64,000 nt of DNA from Streptomyces fildesensis (GCF_016107395.1 NZ_JAAIKO010000004.1:372001-436000), one strand, 5' to 3'; positions 10,320 through 21,760 are shown, numbered from the stretch's first letter. A program made the numbers and translations. The notes: generated by a model from the sequence alone, not told the origin.

Positions 10320-11399
10320 CTAGCGCGGGAGGTCCGCGCCATTGCCCGTCGACGTCGGGACGCCGACCTGCGACCACGCCTTCAGTACGGCCTGGTGCGC
10401 CTCACCTTCCCCGAACCGCGCCTGAGCGGCGGAGACGGTCAGCCGGGCGAACTCGGCGAACGTCGCCTTCGTGGAGATCTCCCCGCCGGTCAGCACGTCG
10501 TACCAGATCTGCCCGGCCTTCTCCCAGGCATACCCGCCGAGGGACTCGGCCACCAGGTAGAAGGCGTGGTTGGGGATGCCGGAGTTGATGTGCACGCCGC
10601 CGTTGTCACGGCCGGTCGTCACATACTGGTCCATGCTGCCGGGCTGCGGGTCCTTGCCGAGCTGGGGGTCGTCGTAGGCCGTGCCCGGCGCCCTCATCGA
10701 GCGCAGCGCGTCACCGTGGATGTTCGGGCCGAGCAGTCCGGCGCCGATGAGCCAGTCGGCCGTATCGGCCGTCTGCTGCAGCGAGTACTGCTTGATGAGC
10801 GAGCCGAACACGTCGGACATCGACTCGTTGAGCGCGCCCGACTGGCCGAAGTAGGTCAGGTTCGCCGTGTACTGGGTCACGCCGTGGGTCAGCTCGTGGC
10901 CGATCACGTCGATCGGCAGGGTGAAGTCGAGGAAGATCTCGCCGTCGCCGTCCCCGAACACCATCTGCTCACCGTTCCAGAAGGCGTTGTTGTACCCCTG
11001 GCTGTAGTGCACGGTCGCGTTGAGCGGCAGGCCCTGGTCGTCGATCGAGTGCCGCCCGTACGCCTTGAGGTACAGCTCGAAGGTGGCGCCGAGACCCGCG
11101 TGCGCGCGGTTGACGGTCTGGTCCTTGCTGTCCTTGTCGGCCTCGCCGCGGCACTTCCGGCCCGGGAGCGCCGTCTGGTGCTTGGCGTCGAAGATCGTGC
11201 GTTTCGGCTGGTCGGAGACGATCGCGCCGGCGATGGAAGGAGCGCCGATGACGGTGGTCAGCCGGCGGTGAGTGCGCTCGTAGGCATCCCGTTCCAGGGT
11301 GCGGCGGCCGAGATCGGAGAGTGCGCGGTCCTCGGACGTGGCCATCTTGTCGAGGACGTGCGGAGGAATGATCGTGCAGAAAGTAGGTGTCGCGTCCAT
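10320..11399 (-). CDS. Protealysin-like M4 (thermolysin family) metalloprotease
   Basis: A 359-residue zinc endopeptidase. The HELTH zinc/catalytic motif (VIGHELTHGVTQ) and the downstream ESMSD third ligand block are present, as are the M4 N-domain YNNAFWNGEQMVFGDGDG and the C-terminal HINSGIPNHAFYLVAE containing the transition-state His. The propeptide is short (about 50 residues) and carries CTIIPPHVLDKMA, matching the PPxxL propeptide motif of protealysins. No signal peptide is seen, also typical of protealysins, which makes export or release by lysis an open question. The next gene is the emfourin-like inhibitor. The ATG at 11399 is chosen from the family's usual propeptide start. Confidence 0.9.
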   Translation of the reverse strand: MDATPTFCTIIPPHVLDKMATSEDRALSDLGRRTLERDAYERTHRRLTTVIGAPSIAGAIVSDQPKRTIFDAKHQTALPGRKCRGEADKDSKDQTVNRAHAGLGATFELYLKAYGRHSIDDQGLPLNATVHYSQGYNNAFWNGEQMVFGDGDGEIFLDFTLPIDVIGHELTHGVTQYTANLTYFGQSGALNESMSDVFGSLIKQYSLQQTADTADWLIGAGLLGPNIHGDALRSMRAPGTAYDDPQLGKDPQPGSMDQYVTTGRDNGGVHINSGIPNHAFYLVAESLGGYAWEKAGQIWYDVLTGGEISTKATFAEFARLTVSAAQARFGEGEAHQAVLKAWSQVGVPTSTGNGADLPR

Positions 11400-11449
11400 G
11401 GCGGCAATGTGGCACGTGGCGACGGGACTGTCACTGCTTGCAACGATGA

Positions 11450-13474
<2,025 letters not shown>

Positions 13475-13542
13475 GTGACGCCTTCGGGTGAGTACATCCG
13501 TTCCTGAGCCCGTCCGGCCGGCTCGCGGACGAACTCCTACGG

Positions 13543-13583
13543 CAACGGCCGCGGCGGCCTTCACAGGCCCGCCGCGGCCGTTG
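13543..13583 (+). terminator. leuA terminator
   Basis: A hairpin with 15-bp arms (CAACGGCCGCGGCGG and its complement) plus five further pairs sits about 70 bp after the leuA stop. It falls in the 427-bp gap before the TerB-like gene; I see no other gene in that gap, only the upstream region of the next gene. Confidence 0.65.
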
Positions 13584-13901
13584 GCGCGTCCGGGGACCTG
13601 GGCGGAACGGACCCCGGAACGTGCCCGGTACGCCCGGAAACCCCTGTCCTGTGCCCACCGGCCGCAGGGGTGCCGGCCAACAGCGAGATCACGTCAATCC
13701 TCTTCCCGGGCCGACCCGCTGTGACCTGCTACGACTCCGTGCGGAGGCGGCCGATCCGGAAATCCCCCCTTACGCGGTACTGACTGCGCGTCATTGGTGT
13801 GGCTAACATCACGGCAGCAGTAACGGCACCGTTGCCGAGGCGTTACGCACATGTGCGTGCCGGATCGGTGCGTACCGGGACGAAACGCCGGAGGGTGCAA
13901 C

Positions 13902-14618
13902 GTGGTTCAGCTGCGAGGGCTGTGCTTCTGGGGTGTGCGCACCGCATGGCACACCGAGGACGACGGCGAGTTCTTCTGCCCCGACTGCGGTGGCGACCGT
14001 GCTTATCACCGGCGCAGCGGCACGCGGCGCCTCACCGTGCTCAACGTTCCCCTGCTGACGCGGGGACCGGCCGGTGTCGTCATTGAATGCAGCGGCTGCC
14101 ACGGGCACTTCGGTGCCGAGACGCTCGACCACCCCACGACGGCCCGGTTCTCCGCGATGCTGCGCGACGCCGTCCACACCGTCGCACTCGCCGTGCTGAC
14201 GGCGGGCGGGGCCACGGGCCGGCCGGCCCGGGAGGAAGCCGTGCGCGCGGTGCGCGCCGCCGGCTTCGCCGACTGCACGGAGGACCAGCTCCTCGGACTG
14301 CTGGCGGCGATCGTCGCCGACGCGGGCCGGTTCCCCGGCGCCGCCGACGCCCTCGGCCCCGACTCCTTCGCCGACGCCCTCGACGGCTGCGGCAGTTGGC
14401 TCTCCATCGAGCTCCACGAGGCCCTGGAGCCGCTCTCCGCGCACCTCGCGCCCCAGGGGCGAGAACGGATCCTGCTGCAGGGCGCGCGGATCGCCCTCGC
14501 CGACGGTCCCTACCTTCCCGCCGAGCGGGAGGCGCTGGTCGCGGTCGGCCGCTGTCTGTCGCTGCCCGCGGGGGACACCGACCGGCTCCTCGCCGAGGCC
14601 GCGGGCGCACCGTCCTGA
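13902..14618 (+). CDS. TerB-like (tellurite-resistance family) protein with N-terminal zinc-ribbon
   Basis: A 238-residue soluble protein. The N-terminus holds a CPDCGGDRAYHRR ... CSGCHGHFG pair of CxxC motifs (about residues 26-70), consistent with a zinc ribbon. The rest is helical with the TerB-like segments EDQLLGLLAAIVADAGRF and ILLQGARIALADGPYLPAEREALVAVG, where acidic residues bind metal in TerB. TerB proteins are linked to tellurite and stress responses, but the mechanism here is unknown. The GTG at 13902 is supported by a GGAGGG site. It follows leuA without sharing its terminator. Confidence 0.7.
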   Translation: MVQLRGLCFWGVRTAWHTEDDGEFFCPDCGGDRAYHRRSGTRRLTVLNVPLLTRGPAGVVIECSGCHGHFGAETLDHPTTARFSAMLRDAVHTVALAVLTAGGATGRPAREEAVRAVRAAGFADCTEDQLLGLLAAIVADAGRFPGAADALGPDSFADALDGCGSWLSIELHEALEPLSAHLAPQGRERILLQGARIALADGPYLPAEREALVAVGRCLSLPAGDTDRLLAEAAGAPS

Positions 14619-14766
14619 CACAGCCTCCGGATGCCGGGCGGCGCGCCCCCGGGCGCGGCCGTCCGGGTGACAGTGAATCGTTTCCGCAGGTCGGTGAGGT
14701 GCAACGCCGGCGCATCGACGGAAGGGCTCAGGCGTCCAGTACGCCTTCTCACAGGAGCCTGTCCCC

Positions 14767-15114
14767 ATGCGCATTCGTCATTCGGTCGCCGCGTCCCTCG
14801 GCGCCCTCGCCCTCGTCCTGACCCTGTCCGCCCCGGCGGACGCGGCCGACGGGACCTTCGTCTACACGTACTCCGGCCTGGACGGCAGCCCACAGTCGGC
14901 CACCCTGGACAACCCGCCGAACCGGGAGTGCATCACCCTCCCCGAGGTCGCCGACCCGTCGTCGAGCTCGCCCGCGCACTCTCCGCTGAACCGCACCGAC
15001 GCCACCGCCGTCGTCTTCACCGACCCCGGCTGCGAGGGTGACTCCTACCGGCTGCGGCCCTTCACCGGCCACGGCTCCGAGCGGCTGAAGCTGCGCTCCG
15101 TCCTGTTCGTCTGA
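14767..15114 (+). CDS. Small secreted protein, function unknown
   Basis: A 115-residue protein with a clear Sec signal peptide: positively charged MRIRHS, a hydrophobic core SLGALALVLTLSAPA, and a probable cut after ADA (about residue 27). The mature part is about 88 residues, has two cysteines (in RECITL and DPGCEGD) that could form a disulphide, and is otherwise beta-rich. No family recognised. Likely released to the wall or medium. Terminator follows. Confidence 0.75.
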   Translation: MRIRHSVAASLGALALVLTLSAPADAADGTFVYTYSGLDGSPQSATLDNPPNRECITLPEVADPSSSSPAHSPLNRTDATAVVFTDPGCEGDSYRLRPFTGHGSERLKLRSVLFV

Positions 15115-15126
15115 CCGTCCTGCTGC

Positions 15127-15162
15127 GCCCCGGTACGAGCCGCTCGGAGCCCGTACCGGGGC
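15127..15162 (+). terminator. Terminator between the secreted protein and recO
   Basis: Arms GCCCCGGTACG and CGTACCGGGGC (11 bp) enclose a 14-base loop, directly after the secreted-protein stop codon. Confidence 0.6.
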
Positions 15163-15225
15163 ACAGCGGTCGCTGCACGGGCCAGGGTGCCCGGAGGCCC
15201 CTTCCCGTACGGGACAATGGGCCGT

Positions 15226-15972
15226 ATGAGTCTGTTCCGCGACGACGGCATCGTGCTGCGCACCCAGAAGCTGGGTGAGGCGGACCGGATCATCACGCTG
15301 CTCACCCGCAGACACGGGCGGGTGCGGGCGGTGGCCCGTGGGGTCCGCCGCACGAAATCGAAGTTCGGGGCGCGGCTGGAACCGTTCAGCCATGTCGACG
15401 TGCAGTTGTTCGCGCGGGGCGGGGAACTCGTCGGACGCGGGCTGCCGTTGTGCACACAGGGTGAGACGATCGCTCCGTACGGTAGCGCCATCGCGGCCGA
15501 CTACGACCGCTACACCGCCGGCACGGCGATGCTGGAGACGGCGGAACGGTTCACCGACCACGAGGGCGAACCGGCCGTCCAGCAGTACCTGCTCCTCGTC
15601 GGCGCGCTGCGCACCCTGGCGGCGGGCGAGCACCAGCCACGGCTGATCCTCGACGCGTTCCTGCTGCGCTCACTGGCCGTGAACGGCTATGCGCCGAGCT
15701 TCGACAACTGTGCCAAATGCGGTATGGACGGGCCGAATCGGTTCTTTTCGGTAGGGGCGGGAGGAGTCGTCTGCGCCGAGTGCCGTGTGCCGGGAAGCGT
15801 CGTACCCTCACGGGAGTCCCTGGAACTGCTCGGCGCGCTGCTGGGCGGGGACTGGGAGACGGCGGACGCCTGCGAGCCGCACTTCTGCCGGGAGGGCAGC
15901 GGGCTGGTCGCGGCGTATCTGCAGTGGCACCTGGAGCGTGGGCTGCGGTCGCTGAAGTTCGTCGAGAAGTAG
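15226..15972 (+). CDS. recO: DNA repair protein RecO
   Basis: A 248-residue recombination mediator that loads RecA onto SSB-coated DNA in the RecFOR pathway. The N-terminal OB-fold starts MSLFRDDGIVLRTQKLGEADRIITLLTRRHGRVRAVARG, and a four-cysteine zinc finger NCAKCGMDGP...VCAEC lies at about residues 167-190. Start at 15226 matches the family N-terminus. uppS follows 63 bp downstream on the same strand, a common actinobacterial pairing. Confidence 0.95.
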   Translation: MSLFRDDGIVLRTQKLGEADRIITLLTRRHGRVRAVARGVRRTKSKFGARLEPFSHVDVQLFARGGELVGRGLPLCTQGETIAPYGSAIAADYDRYTAGTAMLETAERFTDHEGEPAVQQYLLLVGALRTLAAGEHQPRLILDAFLLRSLAVNGYAPSFDNCAKCGMDGPNRFFSVGAGGVVCAECRVPGSVVPSRESLELLGALLGGDWETADACEPHFCREGSGLVAAYLQWHLERGLRSLKFVEK

Positions 15973-16035
15973 CGCGCGGCAGCGCGCGGTGGACCGAGCA
16001 GTACGCAGTACCGAGATGTAGGAGAGGCAACGCGC

Positions 16036-16866
16036 ATGGCACGTCGCGGGATTCTGGGCCGTTCCCGACCGGAGTACCGGACTCCGGACCCACACCCGTC
16101 CGGTGCGGTGCCCCCGAAGATCCCGGGGGAGCTGGTGCCGCAGCACGTCGCCATCGTCATGGACGGCAACGGCCGCTGGGCGAAGGAGCGCGGCCTGCCG
16201 CGCACCGAGGGCCACAAGGTCGGCGAGTCCGTCGTCCTCGACGTCCTCAAGGGCAGCATCGAGCTGGGCGTCAAGAACCTCTCCCTGTACGCCTTCTCGA
16301 CCGAGAACTGGAAGCGCTCGCCCGACGAGGTGCGCTTCCTGATGAACTTCAACCGGGACGTCATCCGCCGCCGCCGCGACGAGATGGACGAGCTCGGCAT
16401 CCGCATCCGCTGGGTGGGCCGGATGCCCAAGCTGTGGAAGTCCGTCGTCCAGGAGCTCCAGGTCGCCCAGGAGCAGACGAAGGACAACGACGCCATGACG
16501 CTGTACTTCTGCGTCAACTACGGCGGCCGAGCGGAGATCGCGGACGCGGCCGCCGCCATGGCGGCGGACGTGAAGGCCGGCAAGCTCGACCCCTCCAAGG
16601 TCAACGAGAAGACCTTCGCGAAGTACCTGTACTACCCGGACATGCCGGACGTGGACCTCTTCATCCGCCCCTCCGGCGAGCAGCGCACCTCCAACTTCCT
16701 GCTCTGGCAGACCGCCTACGCCGAGATGGTCTTCCAGGACGTCCTGTGGCCCGACTTCGACCGCCGCGACCTCTGGCGCGCCTGCCACGAATTCGCCTCC
16801 CGCGACCGCCGCTTCGGCGGCGCCCTCCCGAACGACCTCGTCCCGGACGCCGATAAGCGCGGCTGA
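16036..16866 (+). CDS. uppS: Isoprenyl transferase (undecaprenyl diphosphate synthase type)
   Basis: A 276-residue cis-prenyltransferase that builds the polyprenyl carrier for cell-wall precursors. The catalytic Asp is in [19 protein letters not shown] (about residue 43), with [15 protein letters not shown] and the C-terminal [19 protein letters not shown] signature. Length is normal for the actinobacterial Z-form enzyme. It follows recO and ends before a strong terminator. Confidence 0.94.
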   Translation: MARRGILGRSRPEYRTPDPHPSGAVPPKIPGELVPQHVAIVMDGNGRWAKERGLPRTEGHKVGESVVLDVLKGSIELGVKNLSLYAFSTENWKRSPDEVRFLMNFNRDVIRRRRDEMDELGIRIRWVGRMPKLWKSVVQELQVAQEQTKDNDAMTLYFCVNYGGRAEIADAAAAMAADVKAGKLDPSKVNEKTFAKYLYYPDMPDVDLFIRPSGEQRTSNFLLWQTAYAEMVFQDVLWPDFDRRDLWRACHEFASRDRRFGGALPNDLVPDADKRG

Positions 16867-16893
16867 GCAGGGCGTGCGTCGCGGCTGAGCACG

Positions 16894-16937
16894 AAAGCCG
16901 ATGGTCCGCCGCCTACCCGCGGCGGACCATCGGCTTT
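16894..16937. terminator. Strong bidirectional terminator between uppS and zur
   Basis: A perfect 19-bp stem (arm AAAGCCGATGGTCCGCCGC) with a six-base loop; the A/T ends give a short T run in both directions, suiting the convergent uppS and zur. Confidence 0.9.
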
Positions 16938-16964
16938 GCTATGACGTGCGGGACCGCGCAGCGG

Positions 16965-17390
16965 TCAGGCGTCCTTCGGGGGAGCCGCGGTGGCGCACTC
17001 GGCGCAGGTGCCGAAGATCTCCACCGTGTGGGCGACGTTGACGAAGCCGTGGTCGGTGGCGATGGCCTCGGCCCACTTCTCGACGGCCGGGCCCTCGACC
17101 TCGACGGCCTTGCCGCACATGCGGCAGACGAGGTGGTGGTGGTGGCCGTCGGAGCAGCGGCGGTAGACGGACTCGCCGTCGTCCGTGCGCAGCACGTCGA
17201 CCTCGCCGGCGTCGGCGAGGGACTGCAGCGTGCGGTAGACGGTGGTGAGGCCGACGGAGTCGCCGCGGTGCTTGAGAAGGTCGTGGAGGTCCTGGGCGCT
17301 GCGGAATTCCTCGACCTCGTCGAGCGCGGCGGCGACGGCAGCGCGCTGCCGGGTCGATCGGCCCTGCACGGGGGGCTTGGTGGTCGTCAC
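16965..17390 (-). CDS. zur: Zinc uptake regulator Zur (Fur family)
   Basis: A 141-residue Fur-family repressor. It has the winged-helix segment GLTTVYRTLQSLADAGEVDVL, the metal-binding loop RRCSDGHHHHLVC and the structural zinc cysteines CRMC and CAEC. Zur assignment rests on the last position in a znuACB operon and on Zur boxes upstream of that operon. I use the GTG at 17390 because an AAGGAGG site lies 6 bases upstream; a longer frame to 17420 lacks one. It represses zinc uptake genes when zinc is sufficient, so it controls its own operon. Confidence 0.92.
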   Translation of the reverse strand: MTTTKPPVQGRSTRQRAAVAAALDEVEEFRSAQDLHDLLKHRGDSVGLTTVYRTLQSLADAGEVDVLRTDDGESVYRRCSDGHHHHLVCRMCGKAVEVEGPAVEKWAEAIATDHGFVNVAHTVEIFGTCAECATAAPPKDA

Positions 17391-17464
17391 CGACGCCTCC
17401 TTCTCGGTCGTCACCGTCACCGTCCAGATGTCCGGTCGGTCGTCATTGTGTCAGGCCACAGGGC

Positions 17465-18358
17465 CTAAACCCGAACGTCGTCCTGGGGGACGCGCGCGGC
17501 GGGTACCTCCAGGGTGCACCGTTCCGCGGCGGCAGCGGAACCTCGGGCCCGTTTTCTTGCGAGCGGACCGGCGAGCAGGGCCAGGGCGATGAAGATGGCG
17601 ATGGCCAGCAGAACGATCGTCGGTCCCGACGGAACGTCCACGTAGAACGACGTGACGGCTCCGGAGAGCGACACCGTCACACCGATGAGGACGGCCAGGG
17701 CGAACGTCATCGCGAAGCTGCGGGAGAGCTGCTGGGCCGCGGCGACCGGGACGACCATGAGGGCGCTGACGAGCAGCAGGCCGACGACGCGCATCGCGAC
17801 GGTGACGGTGACGGCGGCGGTGACCGCCACGAGCAGGTTCAGCAGCCGGACCGGCAGCCCCGTGACGCGGGCGAACTCCTCGTCCTGGCAGATCGCGAAG
17901 AGCTGCCGGCGCAGCCCGACTGTGACGAGCACCACGAACGCGGCGAGCACGCAGATGGTCGTGACGTCCTGCGGTGAGACGGTGTTGAGCGAGCCGAAGA
18001 GGTACGTGACGAGGTTCGCGTTGGAGCCCGTGTCGGACATGCTCATCAGCATCACGCCGCCGGCCATGCCGCCGTAGAACAGCATCGCTAGAGCGATGTC
18101 GCCGTGTGTCTTGCCGTACCAGCGGATCAGCTCGATGGCGACGGAGCCGACGACGGCCACGGCGGTGGCCATCCAGATGGGGCTGGCGTTGAGCAGGAAA
18201 CCCAGGCCGACGCCGGTCATCGCGACATGGCCGATGCCGTCGCCCATCAGCGCCTGGCGGCGCTGGACGAGGTAGATGCCGATGGCGGGGGCGGTGATGC
18301 CGACCAGGACGGCCGCGATCAGGGCCCGCTGCATGAAGGCGTAGTCGAGGATGTCCAT
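17465..18358 (-). CDS. znuB: Zinc ABC transporter permease
   Basis: A 297-residue integral membrane protein with about eight hydrophobic segments, of the ABC-3 family (manganese/zinc permeases). Motifs include GIYLVQRRQALMGDGIGHVA and the coupling segment RVVGLLLVSALMVVPVA. It forms the channel for the ZnuA-delivered zinc. Start overlaps the znuC stop (ATGA). It is followed by zur after 74 bp, so znuACB and zur are probably one operon. Confidence 0.93.
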   Translation of the reverse strand: MDILDYAFMQRALIAAVLVGITAPAIGIYLVQRRQALMGDGIGHVAMTGVGLGFLLNASPIWMATAVAVVGSVAIELIRWYGKTHGDIALAMLFYGGMAGGVMLMSMSDTGSNANLVTYLFGSLNTVSPQDVTTICVLAAFVVLVTVGLRRQLFAICQDEEFARVTGLPVRLLNLLVAVTAAVTVTVAMRVVGLLLVSALMVVPVAAAQQLSRSFAMTFALAVLIGVTVSLSGAVTSFYVDVPSGPTIVLLAIAIFIALALLAGPLARKRARGSAAAAERCTLEVPAARVPQDDVRV

Positions 18359-19143
18359 CAGCTCAGCAGCCCCGTCCTGATCGGTTCGGCGTCGTGTGCG
18401 GCGTGCGGGTGCACATGGTCGTGGCCGGGCAGCGCGTGCTGGCCGACGGCGCGCGGCGGCGGTCCGTCGTGGACGACGCAGCCGTCCCGCAGTACCACCG
18501 CGCGGTCGATCAGCGGCTCCAGCGGCCCGAGCTCGTGCAGGACGAGCAGCACGGTGGCGCCGCCCGCGACCTGCTCGCGCAGGGTGCCGGCCAGGATCTC
18601 CTGGCTGGCGACGTCCACGCCCGCCATCGGCTCGTCCATGATCAGCAGTTCGGGCTCCACGGCCAGCGCGCGGGCGATGAGCACCCGCTGGTGCTGCCCG
18701 CCGGACAGCGCGTTGACGGAGTCCCTGGCGCGGTCGGCCATACCGACCAGCTCCAGCGCCCGGTCGACCGCCGCGCGGTCGGCCCGGCCGAGCGGCCGCA
18801 GCCGGGTACGGGCCAGCCGGCCGGCGGAGACGACCTCGCGGACGGTCGCCGGCACGCCGCTCGCGGCGGTGGTGCGCTGCGGGACGTAGCCGATCCTGGC
18901 CCAGTCGCGGAAGCGCTTGAGCGGGGTGCCGAACAGCTCGAGACGGCCCTCGCTGAGCGGCACCTGGCCGACGACGGCGCGGACCGCCGTCGATTTGCCC
19001 GAGCCGTTCGCGCCGAGCAGCGCGACGACCTCGCCGCGGCCGACCGCCAGGTCCACCCCGCGCAGTACGGGCCGGGATCCGAGCGAGGCCGTCGCCCCGC
19101 GCAGGGATATGACCGGGACCGGCTCCCTGTCCGCCTCCGTCAT
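18358..19143 (-). CDS. znuC: Zinc ABC transporter ATPase
   Basis: A 261-residue ATPase: Walker A GANGSGKST, signature LSGGQHQRV, Walker B LLIMDEPMAGVD and a switch His in VLHELG. The C-terminal tail is His-rich (HALPGHDHVHPHAAHD), which could bind or buffer zinc. The ATG at 19143 has a perfect AAGGAGG six bases upstream; in-frame earlier starts at 19185 and 19197 (GTG overlapping the znuA stop) are alternatives, the latter implying a GTGA overlap. Coupled to znuB by ATGA overlap. Confidence 0.92.
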   Translation of the reverse strand: MTEADREPVPVISLRGATASLGSRPVLRGVDLAVGRGEVVALLGANGSGKSTAVRAVVGQVPLSEGRLELFGTPLKRFRDWARIGYVPQRTTAASGVPATVREVVSAGRLARTRLRPLGRADRAAVDRALELVGMADRARDSVNALSGGQHQRVLIARALAVEPELLIMDEPMAGVDVASQEILAGTLREQVAGGATVLLVLHELGPLEPLIDRAVVLRDGCVVHDGPPPRAVGQHALPGHDHVHPHAAHDAEPIRTGLLS

Positions 19144-19193
19144 GCCTGCCTCCTTCACCAGGTGCTCCGTCATCTGCTCGGTCATCGCGTCCT

Positions 19194-20171
19194 TCACTTG
19201 CTGCCGAGTGCCGTCTGCAGAGCCTTGAGGTTGCTCTGCTGGACCTCGAAGTAGTCGGTGCCCTTGGACTTGTCGGTGATGCCCTCGAGGGGGTCCAGTA
19301 CATCGGTCTTCAGCTTCAGGTCGCCGGCCAGGGTCTTGGCGGTGGCGTTGCTGGCGAGCGTCTCGAAGAAGACCGTCGAGACGTGGTGCTTCGCGGAGAG
19401 CTGCTGCAGAGCCTTGATGCGGGCGCCGCTGGGCTCGGCCTCGGGGTCGATGCCGCCGATGGCCTCCTCGACCAGGCCGTAGCGCTCGGCGAGGTAGCCG
19501 AAGGCCGCGTGGGTGGTGATGAAGGTGTCGGAGGCGCGGTTCTTGAGACCGTCCTTGAACTGGTTGTTCAGCGCGTCCAACTTCTTGACCAGCACGTCCG
19601 TGTTCTTCTGGTACGTGGCGGCGTTGTCCGGGTCGGCCTTGGCGAGCGTGGCGTTGACGCCCTTGGCGACCTCGGCGTACTTCACCGGGTCGAGCCAGAT
19701 GTGCGGGTCAGCGCCGGCCTCGCCCTCGCCCTCGCCCTCGCCGGAGTGGTTGTCGCCGGTGGTGTGCGCATGGCCGTCGACCTCGGTGCCGTGCTCCTCG
19801 AGCGTGGTCAGCGAGGCGGCGTCGGCGGTGTTCTTCACACCGGACTGCTTGACGGCCTCGTCGACGGCGGGCTGCAGGCCCTTGAGATAGACGATCACGT
19901 CGGCCTTGCCGAGGGCGGCGGTCTGCCGCGGGGTGAGCTCCAGATCGTGCGGCTCGACGCCCGGCTTGGTGAGCGCCGTCACGGCGACGTGGTCGCCGCC
20001 GATCTCCTTCGCCAGGAATTCCATGGGGTAGAAGGACGCCGTGACCTTCAGTTTCCCGCTGCTCCCCACGCCGTCCGCGGCGTCCGAAGCCGAGCAGGCA
20101 CTCAGTGTGAGCAGGCCCAGGGCGGCGGTTCCGGCGACGGCGGCGGGTATCAGACGGTGGCGTTTGTTCAT
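19194..20171 (-). CDS. znuA: Zinc ABC transporter substrate-binding lipoprotein
   Basis: About 325 residues. Lipobox LSAC gives a diacylglycerol-modified Cys at about residue 26, anchoring it to the outer face of the membrane. It has the cluster A-I fold, with metal ligands in GVEPHDLELTP, ADPHIWLDP, FITTHAAFGYLAERYG and DPLEG, plus an acidic/His-rich loop HAHTTGDNHSGEGEGEGE (about 140-160) typical of zinc rather than manganese proteins. The start is uncertain: ATGs at 20171, 20177 and 20186 are in frame, and a Zur box overlaps them. First gene of znuACB-zur. Confidence 0.92.
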   Translation of the reverse strand: MNKRHRLIPAAVAGTAALGLLTLSACSASDAADGVGSSGKLKVTASFYPMEFLAKEIGGDHVAVTALTKPGVEPHDLELTPRQTAALGKADVIVYLKGLQPAVDEAVKQSGVKNTADAASLTTLEEHGTEVDGHAHTTGDNHSGEGEGEGEAGADPHIWLDPVKYAEVAKGVNATLAKADPDNAATYQKNTDVLVKKLDALNNQFKDGLKNRASDTFITTHAAFGYLAERYGLVEEAIGGIDPEAEPSGARIKALQQLSAKHHVSTVFFETLASNATAKTLAGDLKLKTDVLDPLEGITDKSKGTDYFEVQQSNLKALQTALGSK

Positions 20172-20185
20172 GACACTCATTTTCA
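20171..20185 (-). promoter_or_regulatory. Zur box overlapping the znuA start
   Basis: On the minus strand TGAAAATGAGTGTCA, a near match to the palindromic actinobacterial Zur box (TGAAAATGATTTTCA type). It covers the candidate znuA start codons, so bound Zur would block initiation. Confidence 0.75.
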
Positions 20186-20192
20186 TCTGAAG

Positions 20193-20207
20193 TGGAAACG
20201 ATTGTCA
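20193..20207 (-). promoter_or_regulatory. Second Zur box upstream of znuA
   Basis: On the minus strand TGACAATCGTTTCCA, the same palindrome class, 22 bp (two helical turns) from the first box. Two phased boxes fit cooperative Zur binding. The divergent glyS start is over 100 bp away. Confidence 0.72.
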
Positions 20208-20312
20208 ATTGCCCTCGATCCCTGGAGTTCCGCCGGAACCGATTTGATATGGGGACAGGGCCCGCCGGTAACCTGGGGCAACTGACCGCTTCGTCGTACT
20301 GAAGAGAGCACC

Positions 20313-21695
20313 GTGGCCGCCGACAAGATCGACACCATCGTCAGCCTGAGCAAGCGCCGAGGCTTCGTATTCCCGTGCAGTGAGATCTACGGCGGCTCGC
20401 GGGCCGCCTGGGACTACGGGCCGCTCGGCGTCGAGCTCAAGGAGAACATCAAGCGCCAGTGGTGGCGCTCCATGGTCACCTCGCGCGACGACGTTGTCGG
20501 ACTCGACTCGTCGGTCATCCTGGCGCGCGAGGTCTGGGAGGCGTCCGGCCACGTCGCGACGTTCTCGGACCCGCTGACCGAGTGCACCTCCTGTCACAAG
20601 CGCTACCGCGCGGACCACCTGGAGGAGGCGTACGAGTCCAAGCACGGCCGTCCGCCGGCCAACGGTCTCGCCGACATCAACTGCCCGAACTGCGGCAACA
20701 AGGGCGCCTTCACGGAGCCCAAGCAGTTCTCCGGCATGCTGCAGACGCACCTCGGCCCGACCCAGGACGCGGGCTCCGTCGCGTACCTGCGGCCGGAGAC
20801 CGCCCAGGGCATCTTCACCAACTTCGCCCAGGTGCAGACGACCTCGCGCAAGAAGCCGCCGTTCGGTATCGCCCAGACCGGCAAGAGCTTCCGCAACGAG
20901 ATCACGCCCGGCAACTTCATCTTCAGGACCCGTGAGTTCGAGCAGATGGAGATGGAGTTCTTCGTCAAGCCGGGCGAGGACGAGCAGTGGCACGAGTACT
21001 GGATGGAGCAGCGCTGGAACTGGTACACCGGCCTGGGCCTCAACCCGGACAACATGCGCTGGTTCGAGCACGCCAAGGAGAAGCTGTCCCACTACTCGAA
21101 GCGCACCACTGACATCGAGTACCGCTTCAACTTCGGCGGCAACGAGTTCTCCGAGCTGGAGGGTGTGGCCAACCGCACCGACTTCGACCTCAAGGCGCAC
21201 TCCGAGGCCTCCGGCCAGGACCTCTCGTACTTCGACCAGGAGGCCGGCGAGCGCTGGTTCCCGTACGTCATCGAGCCGGCGGCGGGCGTGAACCGCGCCA
21301 TGCTCGCCTTCATGCTCGACGCGTACAACGAGGACGAGGCGCCCAACGCCAAGGGCGTCATGGAGAAGCGCACGGTCATGCGCCTCGACCCGCGCCTGGC
21401 GCCGGTCAAGGTCGCCGTCCTGCCGCTGTCCCGCAACCCGCAGCTCTCGCCGAAGGCCAAGGGCCTGGCGACCGACCTGCGGAAGAACTGGAACATCGAG
21501 TTCGACGACGCGGGTGCCATCGGCCGCCGCTACCGTCGTCAGGACGAGATCGGTACGCCGTTCTGCGTCACCGTCGACTTCGACACCCTCGACGACAACG
21601 CGGTGACGGTGCGCGAGCGCGACACCATGAAGCAGGAGCGCGTGTCGCTGGACCAGATCCAGTCGTACCTGGGTGGCCGACTGCTCGGCTGCTAG
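20313..21695 (+). CDS. glyS: Glycyl-tRNA synthetase (single-chain type)
   Basis: A 460-residue class II aminoacyl-tRNA synthetase charging tRNA-Gly. Motif 1 and the start [28 protein letters not shown], a zinc-binding insertion (CTSCHKRY ... NCPNCGNKG, about residues 90-130), motif 2 [19 protein letters not shown] and motif 3 [15 protein letters not shown] [12 protein letters not shown] are visible, and the anticodon-binding domain follows. This is the homodimeric bacterial/eukaryotic form, not GlyQ/GlyS. GTG start. Divergent from znuA; strong terminator follows. Confidence 0.95.
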   Translation: MAADKIDTIVSLSKRRGFVFPCSEIYGGSRAAWDYGPLGVELKENIKRQWWRSMVTSRDDVVGLDSSVILAREVWEASGHVATFSDPLTECTSCHKRYRADHLEEAYESKHGRPPANGLADINCPNCGNKGAFTEPKQFSGMLQTHLGPTQDAGSVAYLRPETAQGIFTNFAQVQTTSRKKPPFGIAQTGKSFRNEITPGNFIFRTREFEQMEMEFFVKPGEDEQWHEYWMEQRWNWYTGLGLNPDNMRWFEHAKEKLSHYSKRTTDIEYRFNFGGNEFSELEGVANRTDFDLKAHSEASGQDLSYFDQEAGERWFPYVIEPAAGVNRAMLAFMLDAYNEDEAPNAKGVMEKRTVMRLDPRLAPVKVAVLPLSRNPQLSPKAKGLATDLRKNWNIEFDDAGAIGRRYRRQDEIGTPFCVTVDFDTLDDNAVTVRERDTMKQERVSLDQIQSYLGGRLLGC

Positions 21696-21719
21696 GGCGG
21701 GTTGCACAAGGTTCGCCGC

Positions 21720-21760
21720 AAACGCCGGCGGGGCTGGAAATTCCAGCCCCGCCGGCGTTT
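21720..21760 (+). terminator. glyS terminator
   Basis: A 41-bp near-perfect palindrome with arms beginning AAACGCCGGCGGGGCTGG and ending in GTTT, 24 bp after the glyS stop. Its symmetry also serves the convergent membrane-protein gene. Confidence 0.88.
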
